Source: Nageia nagi (taxonomy: Eukaryota > Pinophyta). From it: DNA of 64,000 nucleotides. The first letter of the stretch is position 1. Each line of letters opens with the position of its first letter. This document shows positions 12,150-23,639 of this stretch, one piece after another. The translations under genes and the position numbers were made by a program. The notes beneath the pieces were generated by a model. It was not told the origin of the DNA, ran no database searches, and saw only the letters and a list, made by a program, of their open reading frames with translations. The stretch spans positions 33,356,001 through 33,420,000 of the forward strand of contig JBITNC010000001.1 of assembly GCA_050084985.1 (NCBI GenBank), in the 5' to 3' direction.

Positions 12150-12640
12150 GATTTTGTAGCACCCATTAGATATTGTATAATGTAAATACTTTAAAAAAAA
12201 ATTACATCTTCTAGGCATAGTTACCCAAAAGTAGGTAGTCATTAATGCTCAATATTAATTTAGCATGATCATGGGTTAATGCTAATGTCCTACTTGGTCA
12301 TCAACTAAATAGGGCAACATTTAAGGAAAGATTTCCTTAGATTTAACTATCACATGGGTACCAAAAATTAAGTCTAGCATGCTTTGAGTCAATTCATCTA
12401 ACTTATGCTAGCTTGATCCATACAATATGTGGATCCTGACATTCCTAAACATTAATTAATATTAATAGAAGTCTCACAAACCTTAGATGAATAAAATGTC
12501 CTGCATTCCCTCTAACTCAACACTTAACCATTTTTCAGCACACAAGTTTTCAAAGCATTCAAAGCTTATAGATTCAAAAGTTGAGTAGAGTGAGAAGATA
12601 GAGAGTTGTAGGAGCTTGCATAATGTGATTACAATCTTAA
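12150..12640 (+). other. Spacer between integrase and 3' ORF
   Basis: No coding signal is visible in this 490-base gap. Near 12525-12540 a pyrimidine-rich run ends in TTTTTCAG, which looks like a splice acceptor about 100 bases ahead of the first ATG of the 3' ORF (12641). In gypsy elements with an ORF after integrase, that ORF is often made from a spliced RNA. That this happened here is inference. Confidence 0.4.
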
Positions 12641-14207
12641 ATGCAAACCAAAGGTTCTAAAAAGAGTGTTGACACCATGGAAACTTCCCAATATTCATTT
12701 GCAACTAAAATAGAGCAAGTTGATATTGACCTCATAGCCATACAAGAAGAGTATCTAGAGAATGCTCTAAGAGTAAATTGGACTGAGATGGGAGTGATGA
12801 ATCACATTGATACATGGAGAGTCAACCCCAATCGCATTCTTTTGTAACACATGACACTTGAAGTTGCCAAAAAGGGAAATCACTAGCACATTCGAAGAAG
12901 GATGTCATGATTGACTAGGACCTAGCCTATTATGTGCCCTATGAATCATTTACTTACCTTGATCTAATGTATTTGATGGTGCATAGACATGACCAGTACG
13001 GTTATTAGATAGGAATGTTTAAAAACCTAGAGGAGGGAGATGAGTCAAAGTTAAAGCTTGAAGCAATACTAGACTACTCTCTTAACTCTATTATCCAAGA
13101 ATTTGCTATCCCAACTAATTGGACCTTCCATGTAAAAAAATAAATTCATTTAAAAAGAAAGAAGAATGACTTCTATGCTAACAAAGAAGAGATGATAAAC
13201 TAGATTGGTGAGAGATATCAAGATCATAGAGTGACACAACTATGCATAAGCTATGAGATAGCTCTATGTGAAAGGAAAAGGGATAGAGAAGTTTTGCAAG
13301 CATTGGTAGTTATTTTGGGAAAGAAAATCCAAATTGAAGCAAATGAAACCATGGTACGTATAGCTTATAATATCATAGAGGCTCATGTCTGCTATCAATT
13401 ATTGGATTTCATTGCTAATGAAATAAATATATGTCTATTTAAAATTGAAAAATTAAACTTTAAATAGTCTTCATATCTTTGGTGGCTCTTGGCCCATAAA
13501 AATCTTGACAAAATTGTAGAGGTAGGGTTGCCAGTTTAGCTAATGAATCCTAATGCTAGACCAGTGCTAATTGATTTGATAGTGCCAGTTTTGAGTAAGT
13601 TACATGGATCATACTATGAGTTTATGAATAGATTCTATGCAACAATAATACAAATTTTTATCAAAAGACTCCCTAGAAGACTACATAAAAGTGCATACAG
13701 GAGCTACAAGAAGGAAACAAAATTGATGATTGATACTTCATAAAAGATCACATTGTAATAATGAGGTATGGGTATTTTGAAACCCTCATTTTCTTACCCA
13801 AGTTTGTAACCCTTTATTTGTATTCAAAAGAGATGGGAAGGCAAATTTGTGCCATAGAGACCAAGTATGGGTTCGAGGGTAGTTTTAAGTCTATTGTAGA
13901 TATACCAACTTCTACTAAAATTTTTACTCTTTTAGTAGGTTGTAAAGATAGCATAGTAGAATTCCTTGTACAAAATTTTAAATTAAATATGGTAGAAGTT
14001 TCATGGATGTATGACCCTTCAAAAGAAATGACTAAAGTAATAAGGTCAAGTAAGAAGCATCTAGCCTTTGCCCATGAGTATAAACCTCATGTGGAATATT
14101 TTGTAAATAAAATTGAGCAAGAAGCAAAAATGTACCCAAAGTGGGAGTTCATAGTTCTAAATAAGGCTTTGATGGCCCTTGAGGGAATAAAGAAATATAG
14201 GAATTAG
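12641..14207 (+). pseudogene. 3' ORF, N-terminal half (unknown protein)
   Basis: Several open pieces in series (12641-12847, 13231-13467, 13543-13743, 13761-14207) are separated by single stops or frame changes and look like one decayed gene of about 520 residues. One piece begins MNPNARPVLIDLIVPVLSKL and contains NRFYATIIQIF. I do not recognise the family. Its place after integrase is that of env-like ORFs in some plant gypsy elements, but I see no convincing signal peptide or membrane anchor. A piece of the minus-strand block at 35850-36060 looks faintly similar. Confidence 0.55.
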
Positions 14208-16480
14208 AAAAATAAGAGGCAAGATTTTGCCCTCAACCTAGAAGTACATTTCTAATTAACATGTTTTGGATGGGGCCCCAATAAAATCCATTATTTTACA
14301 ATATTTAGATTTGAGTATACAATAAAGATTCATCACATCAAAAGTGAATTATTTGAAAAATTCAAATGACAAGTTATAGGAGGATGAATATGCTAAAGAC
14401 CCTTTGCCAAAATTAGGCCAATCTCTTCCTCTAAATTTTCAAGGAAAATCTGTTACAAGGGTGAGGCAAGCACATATTCGATAACCATCGATCTCAATAG
14501 AGCCTGTAAAGAAGCGAGAATAGAATCCCTTGGATACTACCATACTTCCCAAGAATCTTATACAAAAAATAAAATGATAATTCAAACCCTTATTGAGAAA
14601 TAAAAAACCCTAAAGAAGGGTGAAAAACCTATTAAAAATCCTTGCACCACTCAGGCATGATCACAAAGGAATACACCTCAATCTCTAAAAATTATAAAAG
14701 AAAATTCAAAAGATGTGGTAAAAGAGGTAAAAAAATTTGATATACAGGAATTGCAAGAGCTTCAAGATGTAGACATTGGTTTCCAATAAGAAGTCCTAGC
14801 ACAAGAAGAAATCCTAGAAAAGAAATGCATGTAGGTTCAACAAGGTGGGCGGAATGTTCTTGGAGCTATTAGATCTATAGCAATTGCACCTAGAGGTGGA
14901 TCGAACAATGATGATAATGAATCCAAGAGTAAAAGAGACTTAGACCCAATGGATAAAAATGATAATGATGATAAGGTCATGGAGGAGGCAAAGAAAGAGA
15001 TAGAAATTCAAGATCCTACACCTTCTAAGTAATCAGAATTAGCATAATAGGTCATGGCATCTACCTCATGTGTAATTACTCCTTCCCATTTTTAATTCCT
15101 AAAGTCTCCCAAGAGGAGATTAAATCCATTTTTTCTACACAAATTATAGAGCCCATTGATTGGGCAACTTTTATTAGTAAGCCTCCTATGCTCCTTGAGA
15201 AACAATCAAGAATTTTGAGTAATGTGATAGAAATAGGAGATATCAAAATAGCACAAATGTCTTTCAAAGGACACTTGGATACTACTCCCATGGTAATAAT
15301 TGATGTAAATATGAAAAGTACTTCGATAATTAACCAGTCCAAATTCCTTGTAAATACTTCAATGGTGGTTGGTAAAAGTCTTTAAGCAATGGAGACTAAG
15401 ATAGAGAAATTAAATAAAAAAATAGATTAGTTTAATAAAGACTACTCCCTTAAAGACAAAATAGTGGTTGGATTAGAGAATAAACATAAATACTTGATTA
15501 TAAAGCTTGATAAGTAGAAGTTAAAATTTAAAATAAACTTGATAATAGCAAAGGTTGAGTTAGATGGTGCTAATTAAACAATATAAGATCTTAAAGCTTA
15601 TGTTGTAATCATATATGCTCAAAAGGTCAAGCAAGTTGAGGTTGAACTACAAACTATAATTGCTACTAACAAAGTATTATATGATGAAAATTCAAAATTA
15701 TTGCTACTCATAAGAGATTTCAAAAATTCCTTGGTGGAGCAAGTTAGAGATATAATGGTGACATTATCACACATACATATATTAAATGAATAGGCACTCC
15801 AAGCAATCAAGCAATTGAACACACAAACCATCTCTATCAGCTGGCCTTAGATATTTTGAGGTCAATTTTAGAGAAAATGTAGAGCTAGTTAATAGTCTTA
15901 ACTGAGAAGGACATAGCAGCCATTACACCTAAACCCAGATAATTATATTTAAGGAGGATCTAGGATATATGCAAACTCTAAAATTTGGTGTTCAACATGG
16001 ACATTGGTGAGCAAAATCATAACAAAGCTAGGATTCATTCATAAATTCTTTAATTCTTTGATTGTGATGAAAGCTCCTAAATTATTGGAAGAATAGAATG
16101 TATAGGGTAGTGCTACCAAGTGGGTAGGTAATATCATTCAATTTCTTGAGCGTTCCTTTTTTAAGATGGAAATCTTAGATTTACAACAAATAAATGACCT
16201 CACTTAAGAGGCAATTACAAGGTTCCTACACATTAGGAGGTTAGAGAATGTTATGATAGGCTTCATTGTAGATACTATAAAGATTCAAGCATCCCCTATT
16301 CTATCACAAGTTGATTATCAAGATCTTAAGAATTTAAATAGAAGATGCACCCATTCCTCCCAATAGAGTTGATTCCAGCATCTAAGACCCCTCCTAGATC
16401 TACATTTGAACAAGCTAATGGAAGCAACAAGTAGTAGGTCCTATTCTCTAGTAAGAAGAGACCCCAAAGAGTGGCTAGAA
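14208..16480 (+). pseudogene. 3' ORF, C-terminal half with acidic linker and coiled coil
   Basis: After an acidic, Asn/Asp-rich linker near 14890-15010 (NNDDNESKSKRDLDPMDKND), a segment at 15068-15385 is open. From 15390 to about 15850 the frame is rich in Lys, Glu, Leu and Ile with heptad spacing (ETKIEKLNKKID and following), which suggests a coiled coil. The final part (15890-16480) aligns with 3300-3880. Stops are frequent. Function is unknown; a structural or assembly role is only a guess. Confidence 0.55.
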
Positions 16481-16489
16481 GATTGTATT

Positions 16490-18352
16490 CTTTAAGAATC
16501 ACACTTTGAATTGGGGTAATACATTATCATTCTTTTATTCTTTTCATAAATTCTTTATATTCTAATTCTATCCCTTTTGACATAAAATTTGGATTTTTTA
16601 TAAGCTCTTAATGTAAAGAACTTCAAGAGTTATTAGTAGCCGACTATTGTATATATAATATAGTGATTATATAAGCAAGTATTTATCTTAGATATTTTTC
16701 CTTGTAAAATTCCTTACAAAGTGTTCGAGATTTGTGTATATACAAAGTGTCTAGGTGTTGTGTAAATACAAAGATCTAGGAGTTGTGTAAATACAAAGTG
16801 TCTAGGAGTTGTGTAAATACAAAGTGTCAGGGAGTTGTATAAATACAAAGTGTTTGAGATGTGTAAATACAAAGTGTCTAGGAGTTGTGTAAATACAAAG
16901 TATCTAAGAGTTGTGTAAATACAAAGTGTTCAAGAGTTGTATAAAAATAAAACATCTAAGAGTTATGTAAATGCAGGTCCAAGATATCAAATAGAGCCCA
17001 TCGATTTTGAGTGATGATGTTATAGTTTTTAGTAAAAATTAGTGAGTCATAGAATAAGTATTGGTGAGTGAAGATTCACGAAGATATCAAATAGAGCATA
17101 CTAATTTTGAGTGATGATGTTATAATTTTTGACAAAAATCAATGGGTCCTAGAATAAGTAATGGCAGGTGAAGATTCATGAAGATATCAAATAGAGCCCA
17201 TCAATTTTGAGTGATGATGTCATAATTTCTAGCTAAAATTAGTAGGTCCCAGAAGAGTAAGATCATCAACAAAGCCCAAAAAAAGGGAATAAGACCTACC
17301 AAATTGAGGTAAGAGTAATGGGTAAGAAGTAATACTCAGGTCCACTTGATATTAAGTGTTTAACCCTTGAGACCTTGTTAATGTGTCGAATCCAACTCAT
17401 TTCCACATAACAGTGGTAATTCTTTCTTGAAGTAAGTTGATACATTATTTGCAAATCCCCATTACTCTATTCATTCATAACTATAGTATGGATAATCAAT
17501 AGTTGTAGAGAAATAGATAGCTATCAAAAGAGTAGAGTACTAGATCATACCAATCAAATTGTAGATAAGTACTCATTTAATTAGCTACAATGCCATTTTT
17601 AATCAACTACAAGGCTGAAGAAGGAGCAATCAATGACATGTCAGAAGGATTATATCTCTATGGACATGATTGTTCAAAAATGACAAATTACCAGATAGTC
17701 ATGCTATTGGTACTTATTCACTATGTAATCTAACACAATTATAGTATTTATTATGAATAGTTTTCTACACTAGCCATATTCAAGATATGTAATTATGTAT
17801 ATTAATGAGATACAACCACCCAATAGTGGAGAAAGATGTATAAATGTTAAATTGTTAAAAATTAAAAAAGGTCAAATATTTTAGCAAATTTGTCTAGATT
17901 TATAATATGCTTTCACATATGATAATACAAATAGATATGCTTTTCCCTCTTGCAATAAGTGGTTGTTTATTGCTTTTGTGAATGTTATGTGTGAGTTGTT
18001 TTCTTAAAATTATGGTTATGTATTCTGATTACGAGACCCCAAGGGTAAGATAGCTTGCTATTCTTCATCTTGGATATGGATTGCTCCTATTCTACAATGC
18101 TTGGGTTGTATATTTCTTATTTTAGTTTTACTTCATTTATTTATCTCTTTCCTATAACTCTTTACCTTTCTATCTCTTTCTTGTTACTTTAAACCTTCAT
18201 AATAGATAGGAACCAAACTATAATCTAGAGATTGAGTAGAAAATCAACACAAGTGCATTCCCACCACCTTCTGTTCTCTCAAAGAACCTACTATTATAGG
18301 TCGTGGAGAACACAACCAGACCAAACCTCTTGAGGTTACACTATACTGATCA
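16490..18352 (+). repeat. Right LTR of the Tat-like element
   Basis: This is the direct repeat of about 3890-5984. It ends near ATCA at 18352, and a LINE coding tail starts right after, which fixes this boundary well. It has a 26-bp tandem array (16741-16975) with about nine units, the 100-bp array (16981-17280), and then about 1.1 kb closely matching the left copy. It lacks about 400 bases present near 4110-4500 in the left copy. Confidence 0.7.
16741..16975 (+). repeat. 26-bp tandem array in right LTR
   Basis: The unit TACAAAGTGTCTAGGAGTTG plus TGTAAA repeats with starts near 16741, 16767, 16792, 16818, 16844, 16868, 16894 and 16920, followed by weaker units. Spacing is 24 to 26 bases. The left LTR holds only about four units at 4526-4612, so the array has changed size since the copies split. 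Confidence 0.9.
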
Positions 18353-18720
18353 ATAGATGGTATATCTCAATAAGATTCTTACCATAAATAATTTAAAGAA
18401 AAGAGATATAATTTTGCCAAACATCTTCCTCTTATGTCTGAAGTATGAAGAATCAAGAAACCATTTATTTATGAAATATGAATATTCCAAAAAAGTGTGG
18501 AGGTTGGTAATAGATGGCAAATAATGATCAGAGTATGAAACTATCCAAAATATTGATCAAGAAATGGCCCTTGACAAGTGTAAGAGGATAAAAAAGTAAA
18601 TGATAGGAATTATTGCTACCTCACATGTGTTGGGAGGTATGTAAAGAGTGGAATAGAAGATATTTTAAAAATTAGAGTATGATGAAAGATAGATTGGCAA
18701 CAAAAATAAAAATAGCTCTT
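18353..18720 (+). pseudogene. LINE reverse-transcriptase tail (zf-RVT-like)
   Basis: The frame reads ISNKILTINNLKKRDIILPN, then FLLCLKYEESRNHLFMKYEY and SKKVWRLVIDGK. This is the pattern of the zinc-ribbon-like domain that ends plant LINE or LINE-derived RT proteins (NLKKRG, LPN, LC, EES-HLF, VW). Some Cys and His residues are lost. It abuts the end of the right LTR, so the gypsy element probably inserted into or next to this LINE. Confidence 0.55.
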
Positions 18721-19849
18721 GAAGAAAATGTTAAAGTTTACCTGAATGAAATAAAGGAAGAGTAGTTAAAAATGGAAGAGGAGGAGGCTAATCCCTTGAA
18801 TAATATTCATCATGATAATACAATATAAAGGACCCCCTTAAAAAAAGCAAATCATGTGGGTGGAAGGGAAGATAAACTCATCTAATTGCAAATAAGTTTA
18901 GAACTCATGATCACAAGAAAGAAAGAGAAAAATCTCATAGGTTAAGGCTACTCATCACACGTCTCATTAGAATAAAGAATATGGAAATTGAGTATGGAAA
19001 TGAGGATTCAAATTGGCATCCATGCTAAGGCATGATGAGACTCAAGGAACCATGATGGATGTGTAATTTGCAATATCTTTCTATGGGTGAAGTGTCTAGA
19101 AATAATTCTAAGATTGCTTGGCTACCAAAAGTAGAAGCTGTAGGAAAAGATAAGACATACGAGATACTAGGAATGATTGCAAAAAAGTAACACATCATCT
19201 ATGACATCCAAACATTGCAAGCAATCTACCTCTTGGTGAGGAAGAATTGAAAATATCAAAGGATACATAGAGAAGGCAAACTTCCAAATAGGTTTTGGGC
19301 ACCTATATAAAAAATCCCTTTTTACCAATTACCAAAGACAAAATATAGTTAATTAAATTTTATATTATAAATATTAATTTTTTTATATTAAATAAACATC
19401 AATATGTATTGGTAAAATAGTTATTTTTTATAACTAAAGGTTCAAGATCAAAAATTAATATTCACCTTATATTTATATTTTTTCTCTTTTGTAACAAGTA
19501 TAACATGATTCAAAACTAATCAACCCATTTTTTAATAAGTTTTGAGATTGATTACCCTTCTATTAAAAGTTAATTTTAAGGGAGGTTATTAAAAGTTTTC
19601 TATGATAGCAAAAAATAAATGCTCCAAGTGCTCTAACCCCCTTAGCTTGATATGGTATAAGGTAAGTGAAGGAATTTGATGTATCAAGTTTGAATTTTGT
19701 CCTATGATTTTTTTGAATTCCAACGGATACTACCTACCTACCTACCATACACCCATTAGATTTATTATTTTACACAAATGTTGTTGAGCATTGAATGCTC
19801 AAATATATAATCCTTTACTAATACAAATATGATTTTGTACTCCTTCATG
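18721..19849. other. Intergenic, AT-rich, no gene seen
   Basis: I find no recognisable domain on either strand. The first 200 bases may be further LINE sequence (Lys/Glu-rich with stops). A short CTAC run lies near 19727-19745. From 19330 the sequence is very AT-rich. Confidence 0.6.
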
Positions 19850-20364
19850 GATGCCCAAACTTCTCTATGATTTTGTGGGCTCTTCATTTATGTTTTTGCT
19901 AACTTCTCTAAGCAGATTTGTAATCTATTAGTTCTCATGGAGTCTTCAACACTAGACTTTCTTCTTGCATGAATAGGAAATTCATATCCTATTATAATTA
20001 ATGCTTCTTATGTAATGTTATGCTACCAATTTTTGGCTAGAATATAAAACATTCATATTTGCTCTGTAATACCTTGTGATTATGTGGTGAGTTTTCTCTT
20101 TTTAAAGCTTGTATGCATGAGAAAACACTTTTAGATATTCATTTAAGTGTTTTGTCTCTATTATAAGGTTATATTTCTCTATTTTTGGTCAATTTATCTA
20201 TATGGGTATCTATTAGATTTCCATTTTGAGCAATAGTTTTGATATTTTCATAATTGTGACAAACTACCTTGTATTGAATTAGTTTGCTTTTGAGACCTAG
20301 AAATTTCATTCTAGATCTCCATTTTGAGTAATTCCTTCTTGGTTAGATAGCTAGTTTCAATACC

Positions 20365-20415
<51 letters not shown>

Positions 20416-21114
20416 CCCTACATTGGTAATGAAAAACATTTAGAAATCACAAATAGAAAAACTATTTTTTGTAGTATTACTTAGTGAGCTTTGAAAATAT
20501 TTTACTTTGAGCTCACTTTTTACCATTTCATATTTCTTGAAATTTTCTCAAACCATCACCATTGGATAGAAAATTTTATGCTAATTAATTTGATGGTTAA
20601 TAGTACTAGGTTTTGTTAAGAACTACCAAAGTTATAGGCTTTGAATTTTATTTCAACCCTTATTGATGTCATTGCACTTTAGACTGTAGATTTTGCACTC
20701 TGGCCTTAATTCTGCACTCTAGATATGCTTGCTAATGTCATCACCCTCCAAACTATAGATTCTACACTTGATTTTTCTAGAGTTTTGCAAAGAATTAGCC
20801 AACCAAAAACTCTCAAAACTTTGACATTTTCATTTTTGGTTAATATTTTAACTTTTCCAAAGTTATAGAAAGTTCTAGTTGATCAAAAACTCCCAAAACT
20901 TTAGCATTTCTATTTTGCTATATTTTAAAAGGTTTGGTATAGTTATTTTCCATCCAAAAACTTCAAATTGACTTTCTTGTAATTTTGGCAAGTCTTTGCC
21001 AACTAGAAACTCTTGAAACTCCAACATTTTCATGGTATTAGAGCTTGGAGGCTTGATCCTCCAAAATTCTTCAATTGGTTCTAGAGCTCTTGTATTGAGC
21101 AAGTACATTCTTTA
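19850..21114 (+). repeat. 5' LTR of plus-strand copia element
   Basis: It aligns with 25147-26362 across most of its length, for example GACAAACTACCTTGTATTG near 20260 and 25525. It contains an (AT)n microsatellite at 20366-20413 where the right LTR has only a short CATATGTATTTTT. It ends about TTCTTTA, where the right copy reads TTCTTCA, just before the primer site. The left edge could lie 20 bases either way. Confidence 0.8.
20366..20413. repeat. (AT)n microsatellite inside LTR
   Basis: About 24 AT units in a row follow ACCATT. The paired position in the other LTR (near 25645) is not expanded, so the microsatellite arose or grew after the element inserted. Confidence 0.95.
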
Positions 21115-21116
21115 AT

Positions 21117-21130
21117 TGGTATCAAATCTA
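21117..21130 (+). other. Primer-binding site of plus-strand copia element
   Basis: TGGTATCAAATCTA directly follows the 5' LTR. It resembles the standard TGGTATCAGAGC site complementary to the 3' end of initiator methionine tRNA, with two or three changes. Confidence 0.65.
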
Positions 21131-21179
21131 GATGTTATATTGGGTTAAATGCATTTTAATAATGGAAATTATTTGCAAT

Positions 21180-22340
21180 TATAGATCCCAATGTTCGATG
21201 GAGAACACTATGAGTATTGGAGCATCTAGATGAGGACCTTTCTCATATCATAATATTTTTAGAGTCTTATTTCTTAGGGATATGTTGAACATGATGCTAC
21301 AATATTCACTAAACGTATAAAAAATGAATGAAAGGAGTTCTTAGATATCTAGAAGAAAATTGCTAAAGCTTTATTTGCTATACAAAATGGGATAGATGTT
21401 ACCATCTTCCCTAAAATTGTAGAATGCAAATTCTCCAAGGTTGCATGGGATACTCTTGAAAGTTCTTACAAGGGATCAACTAAAGTTATAGTAGCTAAGC
21501 TAAAGATTTTACAAAAGGAGTTTGAATATCTTTGAATGGGATATGCTGATATTGTTGAACTCTTTATGAACAAAGTTCAAGATTTGGTGAATGCACTTCA
21601 TTCACATGGTGAGCAGCTTTATGATACTCAATTATTGATAAGGTGTTGAGAAGGATTCCTTGAAAGTTTTATTCTCTTACTATTGCTATTTAGGAGTACA
21701 AGGACTTAACTCAACTCACTCTCTCAAAATTGCTTGGAATATTACATACATATGAGTACAAAATCTAGGATAGAGATGAGAACTTGGACCAAGAATTTTA
21801 AGGAAAAATCTAGATGAATGATCAACCTTCTATGTTCTCCAGTTTAGAATCTTCTTCAATAAGCCTTTGCATAGGTTGTGGTGGTAGTGACTATGGAAGA
21901 GGTGATTGTGGTAGAGGAAGAGGTCGATCAGCTAGTAGAAGCTAGAGCTCAAACTCCCAATATTGTGATTTCTATGGAAAAGATGGTCACTTAGAGAAAT
22001 ACTGCTACCAAAAAAAGGAGCATAAAGCCAACTACACTAAAGAGAATGATGTTGGTAATGTCTTCTTGATCTAATTTTTTTTTAAATTGTTGATGATCAT
22101 ATTTGGTAAATACATAGTGGGTGCTCTAATCATATGATCAAGAATAAAAATTTGTTTACTCAACTTAAATAAAATGCTTTTGGTAAAGTCTATTTTGGTG
22201 ATAACTTAATTAAGTTGGTATTATTGAAAAGGGTTCCATTACTTTTAAAGCAATGTCTAGTAAGATCCTACATATGCATGATACTTTGTATATTCTTGGA
22301 CTGTAGTATAATCTCCTTAGCATTAGTTAGATGTGCTTGA
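21180..22340 (+). pseudogene. Copia gag and protease
   Basis: Gag reads PMFDGEHYEYWS, FSKVAWDTLESSYKG, VAKLKILQKEFEYL and later CDFYGKDGHLEKYC. That last piece is a CCHC zinc knuckle whose second Cys is Tyr. The protease active site follows as IHSGCSNHMIKN (usual IDSGCSNHM), with the catalytic Asp changed to His. Stops at 21228, 21333 and other places disrupt it. Confidence 0.8.
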
Positions 22341-22344
22341 AAGA

Positions 22345-23230
22345 CTATATATTAGCTTCCAGAAGAATATCTGCACCATCACCAATAAGTCCAATGAGCA
22401 TGTTATTGCAAAAATTCTCATGTTTGAGAATCATATGTATATGCTAAAGATGCATCTGGTGGAAGTTAAATGCTTGAAATTCACCATTGATTCTACTTGG
22501 TTGTGGTACCAAAGATGTGTCCATATCACTTGAACTCATTAAAAGGACTTCCCAATCTTGCGAGAGGTATGCCTACCTTGTCACTACCACCTAAAAATTT
22601 GTGTGAGAGATACATTTTTGAAAAATAACATAGAGAAATTTACCTCCACCCACACCATGGAAAGGCACCTTTGGAGTTGGTGCATCCTGATATTTTTAGA
22701 CCTATGTAGATTCCCACTTTGGATAAATACATGTATATGCTTATCTTTACTTATGATTATTCTTGGATGAGTTGGTTGTATTTGTTGCAGACCAAGTTAG
22801 ATGTCTTTGATACTTTTTTCAAGTTTAAGGAACTTATTGAGAAGTAGTCTATTTACCACCTCAAGAAGTTTTGGAAAAACCATGGTGGTGGTGAATTCAC
22901 TTTAAATGAATTCAAATAATTCTACTAGAAATATGGGATTAAGCAACAATATACAACTACCTACACTCCACAATATAATGGAGTGGTTGAGAGGAATAAC
23001 CAAATAATCATTGATATGGCCTAGAGCATGCTTAAGGAGATAGGTATGGATAACAAATTATGGGGGAAAGATATGCACATTGATTTCTATATTTTGAATT
23101 ATTATCTAATAAAAGTTATACAACATTCAACTCCCTATGAGGTTTGGTTTGACCAGAAACCTAGTCTCTTGCACCTTCGGATATTTGGCTCTACATGTTA
23201 TGTGCATGTGCCTAAACAGAACTAGAAAAA
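22345..23230 (+). pseudogene. Copia integrase
   Basis: A GAG-pre-integrase stretch (22333-22620) leads to the core. It reads FTYDYSWMSWLYLLQTKLDV (usual DDYSR), NHGGGEF (usual DNGGEF, Asp changed to His) and YNGVVERNNQIIIDMA with the catalytic Glu kept. The open piece at 23028-23225 carries LWGKDMHIDFYILN and STPYEVWFDQKPSLLHLRIF, typical of copia elements. Confidence 0.85.
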
Positions 23231-23639
23231 ATTGAATGAAAAATCCATAAAATGTATCTTTGTGGGATACTTAAATGATTTCAAAGCTTATCAATGTTAT
23301 GATCCAATTTCTTGAAAGATGCATATTAGTTGAGATGTGATCTTTTATGAAGGGAAAACCTATAAGAATGATTTCGATACCCTTGACATCACTCTAGAGA
23401 TTGATTACTCTAGTTTAGATGAGTTTGTTGAGTCATTGCAACCTCACCAACCTCTCTAATCTCAACAACGTAGCCTACACATGGCTCCAACTCCTTTAAA
23501 GAGAAGAATTTCTAAAGATCATCCAAAATCTCAAATATTGGACAAAGATTTTAGTAGAAGAGTGACTTAGCAATAAAGGGGGTTATTAAATCACCAATTA
23601 GACCTTGATATCCTCTTATATTGTTGATCCTTACAACTT

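Larger units (their letters stand above)
2555..18352 (+). mobile_element. Tat-like Ty3/gypsy element(s) sharing an LTR in tandem
   Basis: Two long direct repeats, about 2555-5984 and about 15150-18352, flank an internal region with gag, protease, two RNase H domains, RT and integrase. Each repeat holds the end of a 3' ORF and then a long LTR. A simple element runs from about 3890 to 18352 (14.5 kb). The 2555-3890 stretch is the 3' ORF of another copy that ends in the same left LTR. The gypsy RNase H and integrase (WPTIF, DMDFIG, HQKFDSLW) resemble the Tat lineage. All coding parts are full of stops. Confidence 0.8.
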
